Shown: piece by piece, positions 34,441 to 46,454 of the stretch
How the letters are laid out: each line of letters begins with the position of its first letter
Position numbering within the stretch: the stretch's first letter is position 1
NCBI GenBank assembly: GCA_944470555.2
Contig: OX104129.1
Coordinates: forward strand, 83,970,820-84,034,819
DNA length: 64,000 nucleotides
Direction of reading: 5' to 3'
Source of the DNA: Heterobilharzia americana
Lineage: Eukaryota > Platyhelminthes > Trematoda > Strigeidida > Schistosomatidae
The notes under the pieces: generated by a model
Told to the model about the DNA's origin: nothing
Seen by the model: the letters and a program-made list of their open reading frames with translations, nothing else
Databases searched by the model: none
Position numbers and translations under genes: made by a program

Positions 34441-36122
34441 ATCCTCTTGAACGACAAATATTCTTCGCCCTTTCAATATGAGAAACAAAAGTGCGCTTAT
34501 TATTTTTAGAAAGTTTCATAGGAAAAGTATCTCCTGTTCTCAAATGCATTGACAACCTATTCTACTACAGTACCTCCCCCGGTTTGTCATCATCCCATCA
34601 ATCTTATTGCAGAGACTATATTTGTAGCTATTAGATCTGGTAACAGTATATATTCAAGTAACTCTGTTGTCGAATATGATTACAGTATTGATTAACTTTC
34701 AGACTGAAATTTCTATTTGTGTGATGATCATATAGAATATAGACTTAGTTTTTCGTGTTAATTACTCCTAAGTCCACTACAAATTATACGGCTAGTTAGA
34801 TAAAGGTTTTGAGAAAATGTATTGCCCTTGAGGCAATGTAAAAATTGGCTAAATTTGCCAAGGTGATTAGTTGCTTTGAATGTGCTACTTAGATGAAACA
34901 TTAGTCAGAAATCAATATACAGAGAGTGTTTGTTGTTTTTTCAACGGAAATAACTGGTAGTCATACAAATGTAAATGTGTTGAACAAGTTAACAAGGGTA
35001 CATTAGGTCTACAAGTCAAATGCCTTTAAAGCCAGGTGAAAATTAGTCAAAGATTACAGTCTAATATTAGAGTGATTGTTTATCAATATACCCGGTTTGT
35101 TAACCACACTTTCACTATACAAATCAGAGTTTTAATTATCTAGAAAAACACTTAAAGGTTAGCAGATAACGTGTCTCCCTAGTCGATTAAAAAAACTTAA
35201 AGTTTGATATATTTGCTTGAGGCTAAGACATTTCATCAGTGGTGTACTCAACCAAATTTAACTAACAGAGGTGAATTCTTGAGAGTAAGTGGGTCGGGTT
35301 AGCTTACTTGCACTGTGTGGTATGCCCTTTTTGATACCTTAGCTGGCGGTTGAATGTGTCTGAGCTTACTGGACTTCAAACAAGCGAATATTTCGTCTGG
35401 TGTTTAAATTACTCTAATCCGGCTACCTAGTGAAATCTACAGATCAACATGAAAACCTCTTAACTACTCAAGTAGTCCATTTGTATGTTTCGTAAACATA
35501 AGAGCAGTTATATGGTTCTAGTATGCTTTTCTCTTGAGACAAGTGCCTTCAATCGACAAGGATTGATGCGCTTAGTGACTGACTAGTGATTTACGAATAG
35601 CGTCAGTAAAACCACTTTCAAAATATTATTCATTTCCTAGTGAACATTTAGTGTTTTTTATTTGGACTAATAATATCCCATCAACTGGATGGTTTCAGAT
35701 AATTCTGGTTAGCACGCCCATGACATAAAATTTAGTTCACTACAGAGTCTTGGAATTACCAATCTACGAAATCCAGTTACTAATCAGGTTCAAATTTAGT
35801 CCCAAGATGGAATGAAAGGAATCCAATTATGATTGGTGTAGGTATTGAATTTACGTGCGAAGGTGGTGAACAAAGTTAGACGAATCACCTTCTTGTCTAA
35901 AGTCAGTGATTTCCATCTACAGATAACATCAAGTTAATCATAATTGTAATAATGTTAAGGCAGCTGGATGCTCAGAAGTTATCTTGGGGAATTTGGGATA
36001 CTTTTCTCAGAAGTACATATTTGATGAACGGTATACACTTTACGCTTTTCTAGTGTATGAAACGAAGCAATTTGACCGCGTTTTACATGATACTTATAGC
36101 CTGGTACTACTTGTTATCCTAT
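34441..36122. other. No recognised feature
   Basis: Longest stretch without identified repeats. I looked for an upstream cadherin exon on the minus strand (DxNDN, LDxE, AxDxG patterns) and saw none. Confidence 0.5.
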
Positions 36123-37205
36123 GTCGCTGCCTTCACCATCATCATTAATATCAACATATGACCAGGCATTACTGCGTAACGGTCCGAGTTACCACACCTC
36201 ATATCACTACATCAAGTAAAAAGGCAGTGAAATAGAAGATGTAGAGGAGAAAATCCAGTCAAGAGAAATATAAAGTACTAAAAGAGAGAAAGGAAGAGTG
36301 AGAAAGTGGTGAGATTCGCTACAGCGTCGTTAAGGCGAGGATAATGTATGTATACATCAGAGCCACTGACATTGGCTCAAACCAACAACCAAAGGCTTCA
36401 TACATTGATGACATGTTTTACTCTGGCCACCTCGAGCCATTTTCCAGCCCGAACATACTTCGATCAATACTGTGTGACGAGGCAGATGGAGACTGGGCAT
36501 ATGTAACACACGTCCTAGCCAGCCATCTCAGTCCATGAAGGTTCACAACCGTTTTAACTGACTTACCTCCCCTCCCTACAACTTTACATCTGGGTCTAGC
36601 GTTACTCACGTGGTGACACCACGGAATACGGCCTATGGTAGGAGGGCAATGATGGTCAACCACCTAAAGCCAGCCTTCTCATGTCTTCCACTATCAATGG
36701 CGATTTTTCACAGTCATACAATAGAAGAGAGCGGACTGCTGCGCAGGTGCAGTACACGCCAACCTTAATAGATAATCGGAAACACGGCGGCGCAATAGGT
36801 GGGGTAAATTGGCAAAAGCCAGTCGACCTTTTTGTATCCGTGCAGAGATTTCATCGGCAACTGACCCACTAGTGAAGTGGTCAACACTCTCTATTGTTAG
36901 CCGCAGTGGTGCACCGTTGGAGACCAATCCTAGGACAAAGATTTGCATTTGGGTAATGAGAAACGCATGCCAAACACTCTCGAATTGCCACTCAAAATGT
37001 CCACAAGACTCTGCATCTTGTCAGTGTCTTCGCTTAACAGGACTATGTCATCTTTATATTCTAGGTTTAATGAAAATTTTCTACCGATTAGGTCAACGTT
37101 TGTGTAATCAGGTGACGACAGGGAGACCTCCATGAGGATGTCTGTGATAAAACTGGATAAGAATAGAGACAGTGGGCTGTCGCTGTCTTAAACTATTCCA
37201 CTGCC
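36123..37205 (-). mobile_element. Non-LTR family B copy, RT motif C to 3' end
   Basis: The minus-strand frame 37133-36930 encodes the motif C region EYKDDIVLLSEDTDKMQSL (a Lys where Ala is usual in YADD). Next comes VDHFTSGSVADEISARIQKG and LAFANLPHL. The frame 36663-36418 gives WCHHVSNARPRCKVVGR and HGLRWLARTC. The 3' untranslated end, with GGCATTACTGCGTAACGGTC, reaches about 36140. The longest family B copy here, with frameshifts. Confidence 0.78.
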
Positions 37206-37449
37206 TACTTTGTCGACGATGATACGATTTGATATCCTGCATACAGTGAAATTTTGGAGAAATTATTGCAACAAAGTCAATGATTCAAAATCAACAACGA
37301 ACATGGTAGTATTTCGTGAGATTCTGTGTCGCCATACTTCATATTCCGCAGTTTCCAAAAGTCTTCAACTCTATCAAGGATTTCATCTCATGGAATTATT
37401 AACCGATTATTAACTGAATGGAATGTATATCGTGATTAAGAGTTACTTA

Positions 37450-37512
37450 ACTACATAGACTTCTGTTGACATACGGGCTCCTGTGCAGATGCCTCAATAT
37501 TACCTATGTTAT
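37450..37512 (-). repeat. R1 tail remnant
   Basis: CTGTTGACATACGGGCTCCTG and GATGCCTCAATATTACCT match the minus orientation of the R1 tail at 38895-38950. No ribozyme core. Confidence 0.5.
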
Positions 37513-37514
37513 GA

Positions 37515-38005
37515 GATCTTCTGCATTCCACTCAGCATAAAGCGTGAACAATATCCACATTTTCAACACCAACATCAGTCAAGTCAGTGCTTCTTGTGGT
37601 TGACAGACTTCGCGCGTTACGAAAGGGATTTCCAACAAATTACAGACATTCATCAACAAATTCCACTGACGCTGGCTCGATACTGACACTGAAGCTCAGA
37701 TGGTGAGAACAATAAGAATAAGCAATAAGGAACTGACTCTGATTGGCGACGAAACAACCAAGAACCTATCACCCAACAAATAAATAGGAGGAGAACGTGA
37801 AGATGTATTGGATTGGGCATAAACTGAGAAGACCATTCAGAGAAATCACGCGCCAGGCCAGGTAATCTAGTGGAAGCCAGAGGGGAAACGATGAGTTGGG
37901 TGTCGAATGTGAGGGTGACATGGAGGAGCTTGTGTGAGGGAGAAATGAGAGGTTATGGGCAGTCGTGGTGCCAAGTTCAAAAGACTGCAGAGAAGAGAGC
38001 TTTCT
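37515..38005 (+). mobile_element. Non-LTR family A fragment
   Basis: The plus strand keeps PLSIKREQYPHFQHQHQSSQ at about 37520-37580 and the C-terminal region to about 38005. The 3' tail is lost. A short R1 tail remnant lies directly left (37450-37512). Confidence 0.7.
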
Positions 38006-38864
38006 GCTGACTGACTGTTAATATCTGAGCAGTAAGTTCATGTCTGTTAGCTGTCTAACCTTCTCTCGTATACACGCCTTGACTGCTACATAGATAAACG
38101 TTTGATTTAGATAGGAAGTGCCTTAAATAGAAAGCAATATTTTAACTCATCAACAGATTAGGTGGAAGTTTTTTTAACTTTAGTTTCTGTCTCATGTGCG
38201 GTCAGGAATTACCTTATAGGACAATTTCGTCTTGTAGTTGACCAATCAGAATAAGCTATTTATCTTTTGACCTTGTGATTTCACATGTTTTTTATAACTG
38301 AATATAAATGATACATTTTGTCGAATAAAGTATCTTTCTTACTGTCGGATGGATAATCTTTATCTGCATATATTTTGGTCTCTCAGTGAAGTATAAGGTA
38401 CAGTCAATATTGGTATGTATGTAAAAATCCATGGAATTACACAGTTAAATGTTCCTAATGAAGTTTCAAGGTCTCCAGAAAAACAAGATAACTCTACATT
38501 CTACTTATACTAGAAGTTTCATCTTTGGACTGATAAAAGAAGGGAAGAAGAATAACAACTATAGCTCAAAACTAAAACAAATATATTTAATCGCATTCAA
38601 GGTAAGAGTAATTGAAGTTAGGTCAATCATAATTTGAAGGTCACTTTGAGGGATTCCTTCTACCAATCACAAGTCGTCATTTTTCTTCGATTACAATATA
38701 CTTCGATGTAATAGGGGAAAAACAATGAGTGAAGAGTAGTCATTTCACTTCAGGACATTTTTAAGAAACCTAACACTAAGCTTAGTAAAAAATTCAGGGT
38801 AATTAGGATAAAGACAAGAGTTGAAGTGTATGTGTAGGCACAAGTCTGTATAGTGTTACTGCTT
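38006..38864. other. No recognised feature
   Basis: AT-rich. It includes the GAAGGTCACTTT phrase shared with 9290-9370 and 47320-47520, perhaps an old unnamed repeat. Confidence 0.4.
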
Positions 38865-39222
38865 GTATTACACCGTCGTTGATTGGACCGAATTGACCGG
38901 TCTCTATTGCCATATGGGCCCTTGTGTGGATGCCTCGATATTGCCTGTGTTTAAGTCATGTACAGTAATGATGGGCAGTGGCTAGCAGTGGAATCCAGGA
39001 TGCATATTTCGTCCTAATTAAGACTCGTCGGCTGGATGTACCTGCTTCTCAGTGAAGTGGCTCGGTGGTGCAGTGGATAACGCTGTACCGTCTGAACTCA
39101 TCCCTCCTAAGTCCGAATACGGTGGGAACAACATTACTCACTGGGAGGAAAGTAAGTCCAGCTGACGAGTCCCAAATAGGACGAAAAGCGCATCCTAGAT
39201 TCCACTGTTAGGCACTACTCAT
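38865..39222. repeat. R1 repeat with hammerheads on both strands and tRNA-like centre
   Basis: Minus tail and hammerhead (39043-38979; core CCGACGAG, one substitution), then a plus tRNA-like part (about 39053-39126; A box TGGTGCAGTGG, B box degenerate AGTCCGAATAC), then a plus hammerhead at 39151-39215 with CTGACGAG (39162-39169), GTCC/GGAC stem II and CGAAA (39182-39186). Confidence 0.77.
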
Positions 39223-39227
39223 CGTTA

Positions 39228-40122
39228 TTACTATCATTATCTATACCTTAGGTTCCTAATGGAGCATACCGCTTCAGTTGCACACCTCCATTCCACTCTC
39301 TTCTCTGCAATCTTTTGAACTTGGCACCACGACTGCCCATAACCTCTCATTTCTCCCTCACACAAGCTCCTCCATGTCACCCTCACATTCGACACCCAAC
39401 TCATCGTTTCCCCTCTGGCTTCCACTAGATTACCTGGCCTGGCGCGTGATTTCTCTGAATGGTCTTCTCAGTTTATGCCCAATCCAATACATCTTCACGT
39501 TCTCCTCCTATTTATTTGTTGGGTGATAGGTTCTTGGTTGTTTCGTCGCCAATCAGAGTCAGTTCCTTATTGCTTATTCTTATTGTTCTCACCATCTGAG
39601 CTTCAGTGTCAGTATCGAGCCAGCGTCAGTGGAATTTGTTGATGAATGTCTGTAATTTGTTGGAAATCCCTTTCGTAACGCGCGAAGTCTGTCAACCACA
39701 AGAAGCACTGACTTGACTGATGTTGGTGTTGAAAATGTGGATATTGTTCACGCTTTATGCTGAGTGGGGTGCAGAGGATCTCCACGCTGGTTTCAAGTTA
39801 ATGAACGTCTATCTTACCTTTCGGATCCTGGTTGATTTTGATGTCCTCATCTGTGCCGCCTGTAGTCGAAACGATGCTGCCCTGCCTAGTTGGTAGGTGA
39901 AAGAGACTGCTTCCTTTAATTTCTGTCGTTGTAAGGTGATTGGTGTTTGTTATTGTTGTTGTTGATGGTGGTGGCGTTGGCTGGGTATCTTCATCACCTA
40001 TTTCTTCTCCACGTTTACTTGAAAAAAGTCCTGTCTTCCTTCGCTGCTTCACCTCTTCTGTCAACTTGTTGGGTTTTGCCTGTCGGTCTTCGAGTTTGTG
40101 CGACATTAGACACAAGTCAATA
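39228..40122 (-). mobile_element. Non-LTR family A copy
   Basis: Minus strand. It begins at a weak tail and the 'RNLRYR' segment, includes VRVTWRSLCEGEMRGYGQSW, and ends at MSHKLEDRQAKPNKLTEEV. Truncated just downstream of RT motif C. It sits immediately right of an R1 double-hammerhead repeat. Confidence 0.78.
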
Positions 40123-41396
40123 TAGCCACGTGAAATTATGGTGCACTAAATTTTTATGTTGTTTTAGAGGTTAATCAGATCTTGTACACTAATGTGAACT
40201 TTCAGACGGTTGACAATTCCCTCCTAGGTGACCACACTATGGTAGCTATTTCTGCTACGCCCACAGCATCCCTTGGACATCCACTTGAGAGCTGTCATTC
40301 ACACACAACCTTTTGGAGATTACTGGTATTAAATTTTATTGTTCAAACGCCAGACATAAAATCACACATTATCACCGGAATTTTGGAGGATAAACTGGAG
40401 TGTACTAATTTTTGGTGCCACCTTTTCCAATAGCATTTACTACAGCAAAGCCAGCTGCAGTATGGTCCTGCCAGTTATCAATAAGAAACACTTTGCTGCT
40501 GTCACCCGACCGTTCAACCAGGATTGCGACCCAACCCATGTACTCTCCTCATAGTTTTACAGTTTACACGATAACGGCAACTGGTTCTCTCTTTACCGCT
40601 AACTAACTTACCTTCCCCGAATGTTGGCACACTGAGGGAACAAGCGTTGCAGTTAATGTAGTTTCTTGGGTTATTTTGACGTACATGTCCAACCACCACA
40701 GATAGGTAACGGCTATCAGTGTAAAGTCCTAACCTTAGGTTTTGTAGCTGTCATCATTTGTCAACAGAGTGTCTACATCATCTTGAAGAAACTGATTTTC
40801 CTTGCTTGATACAATGTGGAATTCAGACGGTTCATCACTGAAGTATTTAAATCATGACCAACCCATTTTCGGATCGTCATTATAAGGTAAACAATGTAGC
40901 CAGCTATCACGTACACAGAGTTCAACATTGACAGACGCACAGTACTAGACTTCAGAGAAGACTGACACATTGTCCATTTTGCAAGAGATCAAGTATTTCC
41001 TTGAGGTTTCAGATGAACCCTGCAAATATCCGCGGAAAATCACAAAACTCTATTCTGAAGTTATTCATGATTTAGTCACCTTGATTATTATGAAACGTTC
41101 CTCATGGAGCAGTTAAGCTCAGACAGATGACAATCTCTATTTCCAAGATTATCAGAAGCAATTATTCACCTCTCTTACATGAGATCTCTTATCTTTCTTC
41201 GACCAATACTTTCGTTTTCTTCAGTGTTCTCGTCTTCATCATTATCATCTCGATGATTTTGGAGAAAATGTATTTCATTTCTAAGTTCTTCATTCAATGT
41301 ATAGCTAATGCCGACAAACCAAACCCTCTTAAACACAATTATTTATGTCTATCCCATGATAAATCATCAGGAACACCTCAATATTCCTTCGAGTGC
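40123..41396. other. Unassigned; possible retroelement remnant
   Basis: Minus readings around 40720-40600 give LYTDSRYLSVVVGHVRQNN, vaguely RNase H-like (TDSR), but no second motif was found. Left unnamed. Confidence 0.3.
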
Positions 41397-41426
41397 ATAC
41401 ACATACACACACACACATACACATAT
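41397..41426 (+). repeat. (CA)n microsatellite
   Basis: CACACA and CATACA units just downstream of the end of the PLE RT ORF. A similar (CA)n run lies at about 56194-56211. Confidence 0.85.
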
Positions 41427-41669
41427 GCACTCCTAAAGTTACGTAATAGGCATAGAAAGAAACAGAAAAACTGCCTTTTTTTGACGGGGGAAAGGCAATA
41501 AACGAAGGTTCTAGAGGTGAGTATTTCACCAATCAATAGGATGCAAGGCATAGCATCACAACCATTTACGACCACCGGTCTAATGAAAACTGGCGTATAT
41601 TTATCTGTATCTTATCCATTTGTCCCTTTATTGACTGAATCATTGTTTAACATATATCCACATAGACAA

Positions 41670-43625
41670 CTATTCCTCTTCTTTGTATGGTATCACAATA
41701 GAGGTGTTGATTTCCTTTCTACTTATGTTGTCACTATTATTTGTATTTGTATTAGTGTTATTATTTTGCTTCTTATGCGTCCGTGTGAATTTCTTAATAA
41801 AATGATGGGGATAATTATTAGTTATTAACGCTTCTTTTATGTGTTTCAATTCCTTATTTAAGTCCTTACAATGACTAGTGAGTTTCTCAGCTCTGTTATT
41901 TAGACATTTGACTAAACCCGCTTTAACTGACACTGGATGAGATGACTTGAAGTCTAGATACCTGTTAGAATGTGTTGGTTTTCTGTAGACGGTAGTATCT
42001 AAACCACCATCTATCCTTCGTTTTATTCTGCAATCCAACATAGGTAATTCTCCTTGTTCATTTTCTACTTCGTAGGTGAATTGGATTGCGTTAACTACTG
42101 AGTTTATGTGTGTCAAGAAACTGTCGATATGTTCCGATTTCAACACTGTAAATGTGTCATCTACATATCGCCACCATATCTTAGGTGTCGGATTATATGT
42201 TCGTAAAGCCATATCTTCCCAACTATCCATAAATATATCTGCTACTATAGGGGATATTGGTGATCCCATTGCTACTCCTTCTGTTTGTCTGTATATCTTT
42301 CCCTGAAACTTGAAGACTGTCGAGGTTAAGCATAACTGCACTCCTAACATGATTTCACCAACCGATGCCTTGGTTCTTTGAGTAAGTTGTGAGTCAGTAT
42401 CTAGTTGATTTCTGACTGCCTCCAGTGCCATATTGATTGGTATTTTAGTATAAAGACTTGTTACGTCAAAACTAACCATTTTTTCATCCTCTTCTATGTG
42501 CAGGTCATTAAGTTTTTGTTTCAACTCGTAAGAATTTACTAGTCTAGAGTTGGAACGGTCTCTAACAGGACGTAATACTGATGCTAAATACTTTGATATC
42601 TCATATGTTGGTGTGTTTCGGAAGTCAACTATCGGCCTAATGGGATAACCTGCTTTATGAACCTTAATAGTACCGTAAATTCTGCTAGGATTATTAGTTT
42701 TTGGCATTAAAGTAAACCATTCGGACTTACCTAGAGATGGCTTCAGTCGGCGTATCAGATCTGTTGTAGATTTCTTAATTTTATTCATGACAGTATCTAT
42801 AGGTTTCTTAATCTCTTCATATGGCCCTGTTTGGATATGTTCATCCATTTTTTTAAGATAATCCGATTTGTCCATAACTACTGTTGAGTTACCTTTGTCA
42901 GATTTAGCAATTACTATACTATTATCCTTTCGTAGATTGTTTAAAGCTGAATTTTCCAGTTTCGTTAAGTTTCGCTGTGTCTTCTTTTGTTTTTTAAGTG
43001 CTAATGCACACTGCGCTCTAACCTGTTCAGCAGTTGTCACATCCACCGAGCTTAATGCTACTTCTATGCTAGGTATGACATCTTCTGGTTTTAGATGATC
43101 TACTGTTATGTTGAAGTTTAGTCCTTTTTCAAGTACTTTCATCTCAGCTGAGCTTAAGGCTTTCGAGGAGAGATTGACTACCCACTTTGTTCTATCGATG
43201 TTCGATGATGTTTCCTTTGTAATTTCATTGTTTTCCGAAGCATATTTTTCTTGCATTAGTTTATTGAACTTTTTGATTTGATTTCTTCTAGATTTCTTGA
43301 GAGTAGCTAATCTTGCTTTGTCTGATGTTTCTATTATAAATCCATAGTCTCTGCAGTTTACTATCTTCATAATTTTACATTTAAGTTGTTCAATTTTATT
43401 CCGAATGGTACTTAATTTCTTAATAATCCTGTGAATTTCTTCTTTCAGACATAGTTTGCTGACATGTTCTATTGCCCTTTGGATTTTGTCAGTATATATT
43501 GGGATTCGTATGCGAAGGTATTTAGGGATAATTTGATTTTTCATGCAACGAATATTGAAAATACGATGATTTGTGAAATGTGCTTCAGTTTGTGAAAGAC
43601 TTTCACAAACTATTCCTTTTTTCAA
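41670..43625 (-). CDS. Penelope-like element reverse transcriptase ORF (intact RT, no GIY-YIG)
   Basis: An uninterrupted 651-codon ORF of a Penelope-like retroelement. Residues about 235-258 give the PLE N-terminal RT signature (IVIAKSDKGNSTVVMD). The fingers region follows (YGTIKVHKAGYPIRPIVDF, about 317-335), motif A (FDVTSLYTKIP, about 386-396), motif B (EGVAMGSPISPIVADI, about 449-464) and the catalytic motif C (RYVDD, about 486-490). The thumb-type segment YRKPTHSNRYLDF is at about 547-559. The first 200 residues are basic and helical. The ORF stops soon after SIVIPY (642-646), where related PLEs continue into a linker and a C-terminal GIY-YIG endonuclease; no GIY-YIG was seen downstream down to 41000. 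The element is either 3'-truncated or an endonuclease-less form. It sits in intergenic or intronic DNA right of the cadherin exons and on the same strand. The clean frame suggests recent insertion. Confidence 0.88.
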   Translation of the reverse strand: MKKGIVCESLSQTEAHFTNHRIFNIRCMKNQIIPKYLRIRIPIYTDKIQRAIEHVSKLCLKEEIHRIIKKLSTIRNKIEQLKCKIMKIVNCRDYGFIIETSDKARLATLKKSRRNQIKKFNKLMQEKYASENNEITKETSSNIDRTKWVVNLSSKALSSAEMKVLEKGLNFNITVDHLKPEDVIPSIEVALSSVDVTTAEQVRAQCALALKKQKKTQRNLTKLENSALNNLRKDNSIVIAKSDKGNSTVVMDKSDYLKKMDEHIQTGPYEEIKKPIDTVMNKIKKSTTDLIRRLKPSLGKSEWFTLMPKTNNPSRIYGTIKVHKAGYPIRPIVDFRNTPTYEISKYLASVLRPVRDRSNSRLVNSYELKQKLNDLHIEEDEKMVSFDVTSLYTKIPINMALEAVRNQLDTDSQLTQRTKASVGEIMLGVQLCLTSTVFKFQGKIYRQTEGVAMGSPISPIVADIFMDSWEDMALRTYNPTPKIWWRYVDDTFTVLKSEHIDSFLTHINSVVNAIQFTYEVENEQGELPMLDCRIKRRIDGGLDTTVYRKPTHSNRYLDFKSSHPVSVKAGLVKCLNNRAEKLTSHCKDLNKELKHIKEALITNNYPHHFIKKFTRTHKKQNNNTNTNTNNSDNISRKEINTSIVIPYKEEE

Positions 43626-44039
43626 CTCAGATTATCACTATGTTTTCGTCGTTATATTTTCTGTAAATGTTTTCTTCAGATTAGAAACTAACTATTTAGA
43701 CTATTTCATGGTTGGTATGTTTGTATACAGTGCCAAAACTAATCAAGAACTTCACTGACAATCTTCAATATCTTGTCAAATGTAAAAAAATTTCCTTCTG
43801 TTTTTTATTCTGTCTGTCGCGTCACACATCCCCACCCCCCAACCCCCCGGCCTCCATCATCATGAAAACATGATACTAGAAAAAATGAAACGGATTTCAA
43901 TAAAAACTTCTAAAATATTAAAGTTGAAAATTGAATGTGAAGTTATCAAACGTAACCGTTGAGAAGTAAATGATCTCGAGAAAACTTCCATGTCAAAGTG
44001 ACTAATTAAAGTTGAATGGATGATTAAGTGATATCGAAA

Positions 44040-44880
44040 TCCTATTATTATGTATTTATTTATTTTTCCCTTTGGTTCCTAGCGGAACATACGGCTTCAG
44101 TAGAACGTCTCCATTCCACTCTGTTCTCTTTTCAACCTGGATCCACCACTCTTCACAAGCTCTCATTTCTTTCTTACATCATCTCCTCCATGTTACCATT
44201 GCCTCCAAAGCCCAACTCGTTGTTTCCCATCTGGCTTCCACTCGAGTACCTGGCCTGGGCATGATGTCCCCAGTCGGCCTTCTCAGTGTGTGTCCAATCC
44301 ATCTCAACTTTCTCCCTCAGCATATTTGTTGAGCGATAGGTTATTGCTTCGCTGGTTTATTTCCAGTCACTGTTCCTTGTGGCTTATTCTCTCTGGTCAT
44401 TTGATCTTCAGGATCGAGTGAGCGTAGGCAGATGTTGATGAATATCTGTAGTTTGTTAGAAATGCTTTTCGTAGCGTAGCATGTCTCTCAACCATCATAT
44501 AGAAGCACTGACTTGACTGACATTGATTTTGAAAACTCGAATGTTGTTCACACTTTGTGCTGAGTGCAGTAGATCTCTACACTGATTTCAGATTAGTGAA
44601 AGCCTGCCTTGCAGTCTCTCCGATCCTGACTTTGATATCGTCATCTATACCGCAGCCGCCTGTAGTTGAAACGGTGCTGCCTGAGTGGTAGGTGAAAGAG
44701 GCTACTTCATTCAAGTTTCTGCTGTTCATGGTGATTGGTGTTTGTTGTAGTTGATGGTTGGATATCTTCATCACCTCTGTCTTCCTTATATTCACTTGAG
44801 GTCCCATTTTTGTTGCCTCTTCTGTCAACCTGTTAGTTTTCGCCTGTAGATCTTCGAGTTTGTGCGACAAGACATTCGAC
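44040..44880 (-). mobile_element. Non-LTR family A copy, left half of a head-to-head pair
   Basis: Runs from a TATTTATTT-type 3' end to MSHKLEDLQAKTNRLTEEAT at 44870. The next copy (44885-45145) is in opposite orientation with its own 3' end, so the two meet head to head and their C-terminal segments form a long imperfect inverted repeat. Confidence 0.77.
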
Positions 44881-44884
44881 GTAT

Positions 44885-45145
44885 ATCATCATAGAATTGG
44901 ATTGGACATACAGTAACAAGACCATTTTGTTGCATTACGAACCAGCCTCTGGAGTAGAGTCGAAATGTGAAGGGACAAGTAATGTGTCCGAGGGTGACAT
45001 GGAGGAAGAGATTGTATCAGGAAGAAAGTAAGGCTTCTTCGCAGTTGTACAGCTATGTATTAAAGACTGTAGAGAAGAGAGTGAAATGACGATGTACTAG
45101 TGAAGCTCTATGTTCCACTAGGAACCTAGAGTATAAATAATAACA
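44885..45145 (+). mobile_element. Non-LTR family A fragment, right half of a head-to-head pair
   Basis: The plus-strand reading retains the GLDIQ/RPFC and VTWRKRLYQEESKA-like segments, CSTRNLEYK and the AATAATAAC tail. About 260 bp; diverged. Confidence 0.68.
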
Positions 45146-45884
45146 ATGTATTTCCATGTTCTTGTTATCATTTTCTTTTGGTTATTTCAATTCACTCTAA
45201 CTGAAGCATTCTATTCGTATGAATGAATGCATCAATTATCTACAGATATATGTATATGTATATATATATATCAAGCATTGGACATTGAAATCATGCGCGC
45301 ATTCAACTATGCCATTAGTTATTATTGTTATGGAGAGTTAATGAAGCAGATTTTTACCTAACATATTCCTGATAATCATCGCTTATTTCATACATTTATA
45401 TCCGGTAGTTTACAGGGATAAATAATTACAATATACTTTATAACTAATTGATAAAGCTAATTATACAATTGATCAAATTATTTTTAATTGAGATAATACA
45501 CTTGGTTTACAATTAATGATGATTGTCGTGTTATTTAAAAGGGTTAATAGATTGTGGTGTTGGGTGTTTTACATCCATTGAATAAATAATCCATATATAA
45601 AGTTACATAGAAGGAAGTGTCTTCAATTTAGTCCATTATTAGATATATCCGGAAGAATACATGATTGAGAAAAATAACTTTTTTCACTCCTACCTATACA
45701 ATATTATAGTCTAATAATGTTAATTTATCATTCTGTCATCAGTACTACTCATATAGGCTAAAAGTAGTTAAAGTGATAAATAGGTGTTGAGCTTGAGTGA
45801 ATAAATTATTATTTGTAAAAAAGATGCTTCAATATGAATTTGCAGTTCATCTTCCTTATGTACATGTGTAATTTCACGATTTGT
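45146..45884. other. No recognised feature
   Basis: Strongly AT-rich, with TATATA tracts near 45245-45275. Confidence 0.5.
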
Positions 45885-46310
45885 CAATGTTTCTGACTGC
45901 AACACCAGGTGACATGGATTCGAACCTCAGAAGGGAAATATAAAAGCCATCTAGATTGCAGATATATCTTGTTGACGATCGTCGATAAACATGAGAAGTA
46001 GGTCAAACAGAGCTACCTATTCGTCACTTCCTTCCAACTAATATCCACGAAATAACACCACCATGGTGAGTTTCATAGCTTGGTAACCATTGACCAATCA
46101 GTGTATGTAATCCATTCCTAAAGGAAACGAATGGTAAACTGGATAGCTCAATAGCAACATCGCTGACTGTAGCATTCGGTGGCACAGGTCTAAACCTCAG
46201 AAAAGACATCATTCCCCTTGAGGTTATTAATGAGTGGCAAAAACCACGAAATGTGGATACACGATCTCCTACCGACTGCCTCCAATCAACCAAGCGATTG
46301 GCTTATTTGT
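45885..46310 (+). repeat. Two R3 repeat copies in tandem
   Basis: The first (45885-46035) has B box GATTCGAACCTC and a degenerate ribozyme-like part. The second (about 46125-46310) has A-box-like TAGCTCAATAGC, AGGTCTAAACCTC and the CTCCAATCAACCAAG end. Both are diverged. Confidence 0.58.
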
Positions 46311-46454
46311 ACACCAGATTTCTTTACAGCTCTGAACATCACACATCATTACACAAGCATTTAAGCAACTTTTGTACGTGTGACTAATAGTATCGATCTG
46401 ATTACTGAATTCGTGCGAATCACACTAACACCTTAATAAGTTAAGAAGTAGTGT

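Noticed and set aside
40600..40720. RNase H-like TDSR motif on the minus strand
   Set aside because: A single four-residue motif with no supporting second motif or flanking RT.
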